Shown: in pieces, positions 33,651 through 45,279 of the stretch
Layout: every line of letters starts with the position of its first letter
Position numbering within the stretch: the stretch's first letter is position 1
Source of the DNA: Ilex aquifolium
Taxonomy: Eukaryota > Streptophyta > Magnoliopsida > Aquifoliales > Aquifoliaceae
Assembly: GCA_951799425.1 (NCBI GenBank)
Contig: OX637394.1
Coordinates: 27,378,001 to 27,442,000 of the forward strand
Direction: 5' to 3'
Length of the DNA: 64,000 bases
Position numbers and translations under genes: made by a program
The notes under the pieces: model-generated
Databases searched by the model: none
The model's input: the letters and a program-made list of their open reading frames with translations, nothing else
Told to the model about the DNA's origin: nothing

Positions 33651-35116
33651 GAGAGAGGGATCCCTGTTCTTGTTCTTGTTTTTATGTTTGTTTAAAGTGC
33701 TTATTTTTATGAATTTCTTCTTTGATAGTTGTAAGTTTTTTTTGTGATTGTGGATGAATTGAATCATTAAAGTTGATGTTAAGCAATGATATCTTGAGAT
33801 ATGAATGGTTCAACTCCTCACTTTTATTTGTTTTAAATGCATTTGTAGATTTAGCATAAAATTAAAATGTGATGGAACAAATGTGGATGTTAAGAATGCA
33901 TGCTAGAGTAAATATGCACATGATCGGTTTGACACCTCAATTTATCAACCGAGACTTAAAACCACATTTCTTGAAACAATTGGTATTCTCTCTATAGTTA
34001 AATTTTCATATGTGCATCGATATTTGTTATTTTAAAGGTACAGGAAGATCTGACTCGAAAATGGAATTGGTATATAACCAATACCCCCTAGAAAACCCGA
34101 CATACACAGTGGAGATAACAAAGAACACCAGGGTGAGTTTCGAACCTAACGATGCTTTCGAGAGACAATCAATGTTTACTCAAGTAAATTCTTTTCACTC
34201 TCAATTTTTGAATGATCTCATTAACCTTGCTTTGATTGACGCACTTAAAAGTGATCTATTGACATATCCCACAAGGAACCATCGCATACGACACATACAT
34301 GTGCACATGCTTGAGAAATGATCTTAGGCCATCTTTGATATAATATTGAGCCTTAGACCTTTCTTTGAAAAAAATTATCCCTTGTTAGCCATGTTTGAGC
34401 CATCAATGTATGAATTTTTCTTTGATAAACCTATATGATTACCAATCCACAGGAAAACATACTTGACATACCTTGGCTATCTAATTTTCTTACATCCTCT
34501 TTGTAATATGATACAGAAAAAGGAAAAGAAAAAGAAGCATTCGAGATTATCATCCAAGAAGAGTTGATTAGAACAATTGAAACAAAATAGAGGCAGAAAG
34601 GCAAGACAATGCCAAGAAAGAAGAAAAATGAGAAAAAAAATGAAAGAAAGACATAATCTCGGGGCAAAAATATTAAAAAGCTAGAAAGAGGTGTGCTACA
34701 CTACATAAATAGAGGATATCTCTTGAATACTTTTGACGTCATTTCGTTAGCCACTGACCTCTAGCCTCATTACAACCAATGAAAAGCCCTAATTGATCTC
34801 AAGCCTGTTGCATGCATATGTCGTCAATCAAAACTGGGTATGGTAAATGGTATTACTGTCTATTGCGTCAATATCCTTTCATGAGATTATGCCAAACATG
34901 ATTTATTGCTTCCTTAAACTAGCGCTCCCTTTCTAATTGTACATGTGATCTTTCGATTGGCCATCTTCTGATCACATGATCTGTGAGAAACAAGTCACTA
35001 TAATCAGAGTGAACTTTTGCTGAGGGTATACTACGTGAGGTTTGTGAAATTGAAACTATCCATGGAAGGTGGTAAAAGGGAGTATTTGTTATATAACAAT
35101 TCCTATTGCTTGAATG
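33651..35116 (+). other. Element C 3' noncoding region, truncated
   Basis: Contains the conserved TTAGGCCAT...TTGAGCC block (about 34313-34402) and TCATGAGATTATG (about 34878). Order and spacing agree with D's 3' region up to 35116, where B LTR sequence takes over. The hairpins and polypurine tract that D has further on are missing. No gene seen. Confidence 0.7.
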
Positions 35117-35938
35117 ATCATTTAGTATGATTTCTTGAGCTATGTGGTAATGTGGAATCACATGCTTATGATATGATTTATGATTGAAATGTACTTGTTG
35201 ATATATGCATGTTTTGATATATATTGACATTGTGACAAATATGGTATTTTTATGCTTAGGATATAATTTACCATGGATGTGTTGGAATTGTTCGTATGTC
35301 ATTCATAGCATATGGAACATTATGTTGTTGTGCAATGGTGCATCACATTGCATATGCACGGAAACATCTCATCACATGGGTGTGTTCATGGTTGTCGTCA
35401 ATACCATACTTGGTGATTGACGGATGGATTGGAAAAGTTGGGTCGAAGGCCTAGCTAAGCCGCTTGGTTTCATGATAAATTGGGTCGGGGTTAGCAAGAA
35501 GGGCTAGAATATCTCTCGGGTGAAAGACTCGTTGATAGGATTCGCACTCTGTTGGTGTAAAATGCCATAAAGTGTGTCGGTATACGTGGAACCGTGGGTT
35601 GAAGTCCTAAAATTCCGTGTCGGCTGGGTGCCGTTGGTGTAAGTCCATGAATGCCCACCCCAAGAAAGACCCTAGTTTTGCAAATGTCAATTGATGTGTA
35701 ACATAGATGACGGTTCAAAGACACGTTGGCACTACAATGTGTTGTGGGAGTCGGTATGGGCTCGGGATAGCATGCATGAGTGAGTTTCATCTCATTACTT
35801 AGCATGGCATCATAAGATTCTATCTTGAATAATATATTCTTATTTGAAATGGAAGAAGTTGTTTATGGCATTTGCACATTGCATATGCATTTTAGCTGGG
35901 GAGTAGCCTCTGTAGGAGTTTTTCTACTGAGCGTTGGC
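35117..35938 (+). repeat. Extra copy of B 3' LTR segment
   Basis: Matches B's LTR from about 8545 to 9357, ending at the same 'gcgttggc' as 27743. It overlaps parts 1 and 2 of the 3' LTR in content, lacks the A insertion, and shares derived bases with part 2 against the 5' LTR. It is a duplicated segment. Confidence 0.82.
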
Positions 35939-37878
35939 TGATTAGCACTTAAAATTAGCATATTACTATGTCGTTTTAAGACTAATTGTACTTTGATGGA
36001 GTTTAAGTGATGTCATTTCAGGCCCTAAACTGAACAAGGACCCAAGAACAACAAGTACCACACTTGGATGCAACACCAGCACATTAGAGCCCAAAATTGG
36101 AGAAGCTTGGAGCACAACCAGAACGTTCGAACGCCAACTCACGTTCGAACGTCCACATTACACTGTAGCAGACTCAACTGCTAAGAGAAGATGTGTTGCA
36201 GTTAGGAAAGAAGACTGAAGCTCTGAAGCACTTGAGTATCACGTTCGAACGCCAACTCACGTTCGAACGTGCACTTGAGTTGATTGAAGACCAGACTAGT
36301 GCATAGAGTTGGAACTGAACTTCACAGAAGACCAACAGACCACTCGAGGGAAAGGGTCAGAACACATCTGGCGTTCGAACGCCCTTAGTGCAAAAATAGA
36401 AGAAACGTTCGAACGGCAGTCAACGTTCGAACGCCCTTAGTGCAAAAACAGAAACAACGTTCGAACGCCAACTCACGTTCGAACGTTCTCCACAGACAGG
36501 CAGCAGAGTGGTTGGTTTTTCACTTGGACTTGGGCGGCAAACAGTATTCCTTCACCTCCTCTTGTCTCCTCCTCTTGCCTATAAATACTCCCCTTGTTGG
36601 AGAGCTAAGGGGGCCAAGTAGGAAAGTTGATGGAGGCTTAGACTCCCACTCACGTTGTAGATTTAGCTTATTTTCCTTGTATGAAGTCTTTATCTTAGAG
36701 ATTAGTTTGGCTTTAGTCCAACATCTATTGCTTGTTATAAAAGTAGTTTTATGCTTATGCTAATGCTTATGCTTTCATTTTACATGCATAGAAGAGAGAT
36801 AGTTCATCTTTTGGTTGAGGAAGCAACCTCCAATTCTTGGTTGAGGAAGCCACCCTCCAAATGTGACTAGCTTTCTTCTACTTTTATTGTTCATGCAGTT
36901 CACTTCCATTGCTTGAGCTTCTTTCTTTCTTAGAAGAGTGAAACTCTTCCACTTTTCTAGAGCTTTACCAAAGCCGTGAAGGGTGGAACGTGATTCACCC
37001 ATTCTTTGTTAAAGATTGGCTCCGTGTTTATTGTTACTTTATCTTTTAAGTTCTCTACTTGGAGGGATGAGCATCACTCACTTTTCTAGCTTTACCCAAG
37101 CCATGAAGAGTGAGTAGTTTCTCATTCACTCTTTAGTAAGAGGAGAAGGGCATGTATAAGTTATCCGGGAATCATATTTGTGCATTGTTTTTATGCTTAA
37201 CGTTTATTTCTTCTTGTTATTGGATGATTGATTGCATCTAGCAAAGCTAAGGTACTTTGTATAACTGTGGGTTCTTTCTATGACACGGATGACTCTTGCA
37301 TAGAAAGACTCATCAGTTCAAGGCAAGTACCCCGGCTAGATCCTCATGACTACCCTTCAATCCTCTCCCTTATTGTACTTCATTTAAAGAATGGAATATT
37401 AATATCATGATTGGATGTCTTGTAGAAACACTTGCTTGTTTGTAGACGGGTTAAGTCTCGGCACAGGCAATTCTTGTAAACTTCTAGAAAGACATCGAAA
37501 TCATGTTCTTAATTCTCACAATCCATCTTTATCTTCCGATTAACTTGCTGTTGACACGGGAGTTAATTGAGTTATCAAGCACAATTATGACAAACCGGAT
37601 AACTAACTACATGCCCAGATCCTTGCACTAAAGAGTGACTCTTTTTAATTAGCACTTATCTCCTATTTTGTTAAGAAAATCCTCTTGGAAAGAATCTTAT
37701 ATTCTGTCCAGGAAAACTCATATCTCACAGCAAATCTCAAGGGTTACAATCAATAGGTCTCTACCACTGCTTACCTTAGAAATATCAACAAAAGTTCCCT
37801 GTGGATTCGACTCTGGACTCAAACCGGTTTATTACTACAGCTTGACCGCCTGTACTTGGGTGTACACATTTCGGATCA
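35939..37878 (+). repeat. Second C-type LTR
   Basis: An LTR of 1940 bp closely matching 27744-29629, with an extra stretch of about 50 bp in the palindrome array and the expected CGGATCA end. Only four bases (AGAA) of internal sequence follow before B's LTR resumes, so it is a solo-type LTR, but its flanks are not a simple target duplication. Confidence 0.88.
36124..36597 (+). promoter_or_regulatory. CGTTCGAACG palindrome array and TATA box of second C LTR
   Basis: Nine copies start at 36124, 36142, 36242, 36260, 36372, 36406, 36424, 36458 and 36476: two more than the first C LTR, from a local duplication around 36372-36433. TATAAATA is at 36590-36597. Confidence 0.8.
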
Positions 37879-37882
37879 AGAA

Positions 37883-38545
37883 TGCATGAGTGAGTTTCAT
37901 CTCATTACTTGGCATGGCATCATGAGATTCTATCTTGAATAATATATTCTTATTTGGAATGGAAGAAGTTGTTCGTGGCATGTGCGCATTGCATACGCAT
38001 TTTAGGTGGGGAGTAGCCTCTGTAGGAGTTTTTCTACTGAGCGTTGGCTCACCCTATATGTGAAACATTTAAGGTGGGAGAAATACACCGATGGATGGCT
38101 CCAATTTGGACCCTCATGTTTGAAGAAAGCCGAATGTGGCTTTATTTTGTGTGAATGTACAACATTTGTGGAAATAATATTTTGGGTATGTAATCTTTTG
38201 CAAATAATTGTAATAGAACTTATATGGACTATTGTTAAACTAACCTTGCATGTTTTGATATAAGTATTGATAAATGGACCCGGTGCGGTCAAGTTTTACT
38301 TATAAATGGACATTGTGTGGTCATTGTGTTATATTGGGCCTCGGATGGGTCATGTTAATTTATACTGCACATGTTGTGTTTTGGGTAGAGCTCCTCGTAC
38401 AAAAGAGAGACTCTGCCCGAATTTCGTTAAAATTAAGGATCCCGGTAAATGGGGCATGACGGTGTGATATCGAGTTACTCGGTATCCACGAGTATTCCGC
38501 GGGTTGATGGGTAATTAATGGACCCCCGGACTTTGGGGCGTCACA
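37883..38545 (+). repeat. 3' LTR of element B, terminal part
   Basis: Matches 9203-9860 of the 5' LTR and ends GGCGTCACA, followed by the TAAAT target duplication. Its first 166 bp (37883-38048) repeat 35773-35938, so the LTR is duplicated on both sides of the second C LTR. Confidence 0.88.
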
Positions 38546-38550
38546 TAAAT
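38546..38550. other. Target-site duplication of element B, right copy
   Basis: TAAAT, identical to 7024-7028. Confidence 0.9.
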
Positions 38551-39339
38551 AAAACATCAGCATTTTCATAACTTAAACAGTATTACACATGCATTCACCC
38601 TTCACTGAAGTGTATAAATAGACTACTCATGCTCCGTTGCTATAGATGAGCAAGAAGAATGAGGTAATCCCATTACAACCGAAAACAAAATACAATAAAG
38701 TCATTTCCCGAGGAATAGCTGAAACATTGCCACTCTTATTACCGGTTAGGCCATAAAAGTGGGAGAGGTTTAACCCTTCAAGTAGAAAGGATAAACAGAA
38801 ATGTAGAAGTAGAGAAAATTCTGGCTGGGAAGTGATTAGGGTAGGGCTTCACTCTTTCTGACTGTAAAGACTTTCTATGAAGCCTTTCTTTCTCTCTTCT
38901 CTTGCATTGGACTGAACTCCTGATGAATCCCCTGAAAATGAACTGAAGCAGGCTATCTATAGGCACCAGAAGTGGGGGTAAAGGTGGCAGACACCCAAGC
39001 TGCCCAATCACATCAAATTGTTGCTCAAATAGACCAATGGGAGGAGAGGGAGGAGGAAGACGGTTTAGCCACCGTCCATATGCTATCACCACAGTTCGGA
39101 TGGTGCTAATCCTCTGGTTTTCCATGCTTGGGAGGCTCCTTGTTTGACTTGTTGACTCGTGAATTACACTTGCCTCCTTTGCTTTATTCAACCTCTGCAC
39201 TTTGGTCCTCTTAATTTTTTTTTGTATTTATGCTTGAAACCCTCCAAAATATACTTTATAAATTAATCACTTTATCCTAATTTACACACACAATTAACCC
39301 TAAATCCTAATTCATTTACACACTATTTAGGGTTAATCA
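38551..39339 (-). repeat. Solo LTR L, part 2
   Basis: Continues L from 7028 and ends with TTAATCA (TGATTAACCC on the minus strand). The order of blocks follows LTR J (for example 1020-1150 and 1180-1300). No polypurine tract follows. The small open frames have no recognisable product. Confidence 0.75.
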
Positions 39340-40499
39340 CGGTTGTGTAACGAGCCCGCAAAATTATGTGATGGCGAGGATAGATCCACAGGTGAAATGT
39401 CCTAAAAATCTATCTGAGGTGTGGTGTTCCTTTGGTGAAATACCATAAATCATCACACCACAAAGACACAAAAAATGAATTAATTAGTCAATGGGTGTAC
39501 ATAACACCAATGGCGAGGTATAGCAAGAAGGGTTAAATTCTCCCTCGGGTGCAAGACCCGAACACCTTTGGATATGCATATTCTGATGGTGTAATGAGCC
39601 CGCAAAATTGTGTGATGGCGAGGATAGAGTCACAGGTGAAATTTCCTGAAAACCTTTTAGAGGTGTGGTGTTCCTTTGGTGAAATACTGTAAATCATCAC
39701 CCCACAAAGACAAGAAAAATGAATTAATTAGTCATTGGGTGTACATAAAACCAATGGCGGGGCAACTTGGAATGCCCGTATAAATAGGCATGGCATTGCA
39801 TGTTTTATGGGGCCGGGATGGGGTTCGATGTTGGTATTGCATGTGTGAGTCTCATCTCATAGCATGACATGATTTATGACATTTGTTCTGGATAAATATA
39901 TTTGAATGAATGCATGATATGATGTTGTATGTGACATTTCATATGCATTTTGGGTTGGGAGCTATTCTCTATATGATTTACCCTATTGAGCATTGACTCA
40001 CCCTTTATGGGAACATATTTTAGATATCTCACGTTTTTCCACCGAAAGCCCTCATACGCGCCCGTTTTAAGGATAGAGCTGGGTTGTGGCTCTTATTTTT
40101 GGATGTACTATTTTATTTTTCGATTACATTGGCCTTGTATAAATTCCTTAAACAAAACCTGTATTTTGAATTAAGGCATGTATATGAGACTCTTTTAGAC
40201 ATTTATTCTTTTATGAATGAATGTATGTATAAATGATGGTTATGTCTAGTATTCAATATTATGGGATTGAATTTTGATGAATGGACCCAGTGTGATCAAT
40301 ATTGTATAAATAGACATATTGTATTTTGGGTAGAGCTTCCAGTACAAATGATACTCTGCCTGAATTATTATTAAAGTTATGGACCCCAGTGAATGGGGTA
40401 TCACTACGTATTATCGGATTAAGCGGTATCACAGGTTATTTCGCATGTTGATGTGTGTTCAATGGGTCAATCGAGACCCCCAGGAAAGGGGGGGTCACA
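39340..40499 (+). repeat. Worn Tekay-like LTR K (right part) with tandem duplication
   Basis: Resumes K after solo LTR L and ends GGGGTCACA at 40499, like B's LTR end. A segment of about 170 bp starting near 39345 recurs at a 254-bp offset (near 39599). Blocks 'gtgagtctcatctcat' and 'ggacccagtg' align to B at 9210 and 9595. No gene seen. Confidence 0.7.
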
Positions 40500-40503
40500 T
40501 GTT

Positions 40504-40587
40504 AAGCCAATCTTTGAGGGCTTTCCATTAGAGGAGCCTGTGGAAGAGCTTGCTAATCGTGTTTATCAGAATGTTCTGGCTAAGTGA
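40504..40587 (+). pseudogene. Element G: last codons of pol
   Basis: KPIFEGFPLEEPVEELANRV and seven further residues end at a TGA (40585-40587). It matches the integrase end of E (LKPFFEGFEGHEVEEDLVDPV). Everything upstream has been replaced by LTR K. Plus orientation. Confidence 0.65.
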
Positions 40588-42096
40588 TCTTTTTCCTTCA
40601 TGATTTGTTGTAGATTAGTTAGTGGTTGTTTTTCTCTTACGTTTCCTTTAGTTTTGCAGTTTGATTTCCTTTTGGAGAAATCCTTTTCAGGTGACCTCGT
40701 TCGCTTATCTATTTCATTAGTTTACTTGTATATAGTTATTTATGTTGCATTGAGGACAATTCATAATTCAAGTTGGGGGTGAGTTTACACACCATTGTTT
40801 TTTTTCTTCTTGTCTTGTGTTTGTTTTGATTGTTCGTTTGCTCCTCAGAAAAAAAATGAAAGAAAAAATATGCTTTAGCTATTTTAAAAGTATGATGCTT
40901 GAGTTGAATTCTTTGAAAGATTTGATATGTTGATGGTAACTTGAGTTCATTGCATATGGATTAGTAGATGGAATTTATTATATGCTTGAGTATTATGCTT
41001 ATATTGCCATTAAAAACTCAAGTTGATGCACCATGATTATCTAGTTCTTGTGATTTATTGAAATGCGTGTTTGTCTTTTAAGCTTGAAATGTATAGTGGA
41101 GACATATATATGACCTTGTGAGTTTAGAGCCTATCATTTCAGAGGGTTATATTTTAAGTACTCTAGAAATAGTTCTTTCTTCACTTTTTTCAATAGTCTC
41201 ATTATATTTGTTTTGGTTAAAGTATGAGAAATGATTAGTTGATTGTATCTCTAATAATTAAAATTTTCCATTGTTCTTGGAAAAGGATTTTAGGCCATAT
41301 TCTGGATAATTTGAGTCATAGCTTGTTCTTTCTTAAAATTTTTCCCTCTAAGCCGTGATTGAGCCTATTTGAATGTTCAATTCTTAGCCATAAAGTTTAA
41401 CCAAGCCAATAAAATATATATATATACCTTCTCTTGGTTATCCCTTGAATTGCTAAGTTTTTATCAAGAAAGTTGGGAGAATTATGGTGAAAGATCAATA
41501 TCGGCAACATAAAAGAAAAGGGAATGAAGCAAAATTCTTGAATTGAAAAAAGAGAAGCCAAAGGCTTGGAACAGAAAAGAAAATGAAGTGAAGAAAAAAA
41601 AGGGAGAGAGAAGAATGCTCAAAAGGAGGATTAAAGTGTTACAAGAGGAAGCAAAAGTATCTTGGGATAACTCTTTTGAATGTCCTAATCCTTTGTTTCT
41701 TTTACCTTTACCCTTAGCCCCATTATAACCTAAATAAAGTCCTAATTGATTTTAAAAGCGATGGTGAATTAAACTACCTTATGGATAGAGAGGTACATCA
41801 ATAGCATTATTCTTGTTACTTTAACATTCTTTCATGAGATTATGTCAAGATTTATTCGTTTCATAATGCCTTCCATTGTTAGAAATATGTGGGATCTACT
41901 TGTTTTGTTAACATAAATTCTGCTCACATATATCTTGAGTGAAACAGTCATGATAGCTAGGGAGATCTATTCTAAGTGAAGACTGGGAGAATTGTTGTCA
42001 AAGCTAGTTTTGGATAGTTAAAAGAGACGAGAATTTTATTTGATAAAATTCTTGAATTAGTTGATGTGGCACACACACGTGAGTTTCTGGTGATAA
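40588..42096 (+). other. Element G noncoding region, part 1
   Basis: An internal polypurine-tract-like AAGTTGGGGGTGA (40770-40782) stands in the context TGAGGACAATT, as in E. The TAGTGGAGA block (about 41096), the TTAGGCCAT...TTGAGCC block (about 41278-41370) and TCATGAGATTATGTCAA (about 41831) follow in the usual order. An adenine-rich purine tract covers 41510-41650. No credible gene. Solo LTR H interrupts at 42096. Confidence 0.68.
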
Positions 42097-44470
42097 TGTG
42101 ACGCCCCAAAATCCAGGAGTCCGTTGATAAACCCATCAACCCGCAGAAACACCTGTGAATGTTGCTTAACTTGACACCACGTCATCACATTCCCTTTATC
42201 GGGATTTATAAAAAAATACAAGTCCAATTTCTTCTGGTTGGTTGACCCATCTGAGGTCCAATATACCACCATTGGTATTCCATTATTGTCCATTTATAAC
42301 ATTTAAAGGAAGGAAACAATGGCCCAAAAGTTTGGCAAACAATAACAAAATTTCAGAAAATTTTGGAGGGCGTACCGGTACGCGTACCGGTACGGTATGC
42401 CCACTGGACCTCGACGTACCGGTACGCTCTGCCTTCTGGTTGTCGCCGTACCGGTACGCGTACCGGTACGGTTCTGCCACTTTTGCCTTTTTCCTTTGTT
42501 TTTCACTTCCAATCCATTCAACTCCATTCCAAACTCATCCAACACATGCATAATGAAAGTTTTCATACTATACAAGGTTAAAAGCAACTCTATTACACTT
42601 AATTCCATAATTTTACATCCCAAAAACTAAGTTTTCATAATGTTTTACAAAAACTCGAACAAAGCCACATTTCGGCCTTCTTCATCCTTGGGGCTCGAAA
42701 TGGGAGTCATCCGCCGGTGTGAACCCCGCACCTGAAATGTTTTTCCCACGAAGGGTGAGCCACGCTCAATAGGATATCTCCTAAAAAAGCTACTGCCCAA
42801 CCTATATGCATATGAAATGTTCACATGCCACAAATCAACAATTCTCAACATTCCAATTTAGAATATGCATTCCATGTTGGACTCTACCATGCCATGTCAT
42901 GAAATGAGATGAGACTCACTCACGCACATCATCCCGAGCCCTTCCCGGCTTCTCAACACATGCAAGTGCCAATGTGTATGAACCCGTCACCTATGATCAC
43001 ATCAGATGACATTTACCAATCCAGGGTCTTTGTAGGGGTGGATGTTCATGGACTCACACCAAAGGTCACCCAAACTATACGGAATTTACGGACTTCCACC
43101 GAAAGTTCCTCGTACACTAACACACTTAATGGGCCGAGCCAAAGGAGTGCGTATCCTAATCACCGGGCCTTGCACCCGAGAGATCTTCTAGCCCTTCTTG
43201 CTACCCCAACCCTATCAACCATGAAACCGTGCGACTCGGCTAGGTTTTCAACCAAGCTCCCTCGAGCCCACCTGTTTTCCACCAAATGTGGTGTTGACAA
43301 CAACATGCACCCACACCCACAATTGCGATGTTCCCGTGCATAATGCAATGTAATGCCTCATTGCAACATGATACAAAGTTCAATATGCAAATGAATGACA
43401 TATGAACTATATTAACATATTTCACATATTCCATGTCAAAATTATATCATAAGCATATAATTTCTATAACACAATTTTTCAAGCATGTTATTACATAATC
43501 ATGCTATCAACACTTTAAATTCTCAAGGCACATATATATAAACACATAACATGCCCACAATCTCATATAACACAAGAATCACATTGGGTCCATTTCATCT
43601 GCCCAATTCTAGAATCACATTTGACAATTTTCAATTACTAATCCAAGCTAGGATTTATCTCTACCCATTTCAATACCCATTTCACCTAATTCACAACAAT
43701 AGGTAAGTGATATTTAGTTCTATCAATCTACCCATTCCACAAAACATACTAGGCTTGGAATAAACCTTAGTAGGAGGGAACCCTACCTCTTGAAGCGTAA
43801 GGAACGACCGTAGGAAGCTTTCAAGACCCGATTCAAGCCCAAAGCTCTAGCTCCCAAAAATCCCGTCCTTGGAATCTCGCCCAAACCCGACCTCCTTGGT
43901 ATGGTTTTGTAGCCCTTGGCGAGGAGAACAACTTTCCCCCTTGGCTCGAGTGGATTTGAGCTCTCAATCTCCGTAGATCGTAGAGAGAAGGTGGAGAATC
44001 CTAGCTCTTTCCCTCTCTTCTTTTCACATTGAACGACTGAAGCAAAATGGGGAGAAAATCTAATTTTCTCCCCTATTTATACTCTCTAATTACTTGGCCC
44101 ACAATGCGCCACACGACCCTTCTTTCCCGGGTCCGTTTTCGCCCGAAACGATTAAATTTCGCCCCGGTTTAAGTTCAAAATATTTTTATTTTAACTTGCC
44201 TTCATTTATTTTTCAAACTTTAAAATTTTTATTAAAGATTTCGTTTTTGGGTCACCCGAGGCCCGACCGCCTCGTAAAACGCGAAAAATCTAACCATCTC
44301 GGAATTCAACGAAATTTGAAAGGGTAACTAGATTTCGTGAGACGAATCCAACGGTGGGGTCCGTTTCGTCATCCGAGCTCTAGAAAAATTCAGGTTTGTA
44401 ACCTGTACCGTAGTGACAAATTACCATTTTGTCCTTTTTCACAAAAGTTCAAATTTACCCGGGTTTTACA
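42097..44470 (-). repeat. Solo LTR H (Tekay-like)
   Basis: Read on the minus strand it starts TGTAAAACCCGGG at 44470 and ends GGCGTCACA at 42097, like B's LTR but diverged. TATA box TATAAATA (minus) at 44074-44081. Flanks GATAA (42092-42096) and TATAA (44471-44475) form a 4/5 target duplication; no internal region is present, so it is a solo LTR. The 144-residue frame at 42909-43343 lies inside and is not supported as a gene. Confidence 0.85.
42373..42468. repeat. TACCGGTA palindrome array in LTR H
   Basis: Five copies of TACCGGTA, four of them in two tight pairs of the form CGTACCGGTACG, within 96 bp. In LTR order it lies downstream, near the 3' end of the LTR, as in K. The B LTR, though of the same lineage, lacks it. 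Confidence 0.82.
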
Positions 44471-45186
44471 TATAATATGTGTGAATACATTTGCACATTG
44501 TTTAGGCCTAAAAATAGTTATGTGTGAATGAGTTTAAATTCTATTGGCATATTGTTGTTTTTGTTGAATTTGATGAAAGCGATGCAATCAGAATAGCTAA
44601 AATAAATAAGTTTGTAGGTATTTTTGCTGAAAACCTTCACGAGACAAAATTCGTCCACTAGAGATCACCTAGGGTTTTAAAGGTTTATTGCATATGCTAA
44701 ATGTAGTCGTGAATGCCTACGAAAGTGGTTTTGTATTTAGGTTTTTTTTTTTTTTTTTGGGATTCTATTTTGGTGATATTTTAAACTTCATAGCAATTGA
44801 ATTTGAAATTTTATTGAGTTTAGTTACATTGCATAGATTTTTAGGAAGTCGGCACAATTTGATCATTGACTTTTGAGTATTTAGGGTTTTGTTTTTGGTT
44901 AACTAGGGTTACGTATTAGTTGAGTCTAGGATTAATTTAGGTAAAAAAAAATTAAAAAGAAGTAGAATAGGAATTTTTCAAGAAATTTGGAGTTCTACCG
45001 CTAGGTTTTGAATCTGAGGCGGTAATTAAGGGTTTTTTTCGGGAATTCCAAGGGTTCCCTTTACGTCTTCACTATAAATACTCCTATTTCTCTCTAGAAA
45101 ACCTTACATAAACTTGTTCAAGTCCTTAGTTGCCTCAAACCACTCCAATTTCACTTTGATTCTCTTCTTGATCTTGAAATTCAAAA
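44471..45186 (+). other. Element G noncoding region, part 2
   Basis: Continues G after H. It has the conserved hairpin at 44639-44654 and the CTAG-armed hairpin after it, a T tract (44744-44758) and, at 45073-45080, TATAAATA followed after about 110 bp by an ATG. This arrangement suggests a promoter for the next ORF. Confidence 0.55.
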
Positions 45187-45279
45187 ATGTTTCCTAGGAA
45201 AATTCTATCCCAAACTGATATTTCTTACGAAAGCTATGGGTCTATTCTAGTAGCTTGGAAAGTCAGGTCGAGTAACTAC
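45187..45279 (+). pseudogene. Element G: truncated start of an ORF
   Basis: ATG followed by 30 codons (MFPRKILSQTDISYESYGSI and onward) runs to the exact start of LTR F, where it is cut. Position, 110 bp after a TATA box, is that of the third ORF in E. The residues are too few to assign a family. Confidence 0.35.

Larger units (their letters stand above)
27744..35116 (+). mobile_element. Element C: truncated Athila-like element
   Basis: A 5' LTR, tRNA-Asp primer site, a gag fused to the end of integrase, the zinc-knuckle ORF, third ORF and part of the 3' noncoding region. It breaks off at 35116 at a six-base microhomology (ATCATT) to B's LTR, before its own polypurine tract and 3' LTR. It lies in B's 3' LTR at 'gcgttggc'. 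Confidence 0.85.
7029..38545 (+). mobile_element. Element B: Tekay/Del-like chromovirus with nested insertions
   Basis: A full-length Ty3/gypsy element: 5' LTR (7029-9860), initiator tRNA-Met primer site, gag-pol with a C-terminal chromodomain, polypurine tract and 3' LTR (14858 to 38545, interrupted by elements A and C). The TAAAT target duplication confirms the ends. It is itself inserted in solo LTR L. Coding capacity is destroyed by stops and frameshifts. LTR copies differ at several percent of positions by eye, so B is clearly older than A. Confidence 0.88.

Noticed and set aside
35773-38048. 166-bp direct repeat as a target-site duplication of the second C LTR
   Set aside because: Ty3/gypsy duplications are about 5 bp; a 166-bp repeat of LTR sequence fits recombination.
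42909-43343. 144-residue open frame
   Set aside because: It lies within solo LTR H and corresponds to noncoding LTR blocks of B and K.
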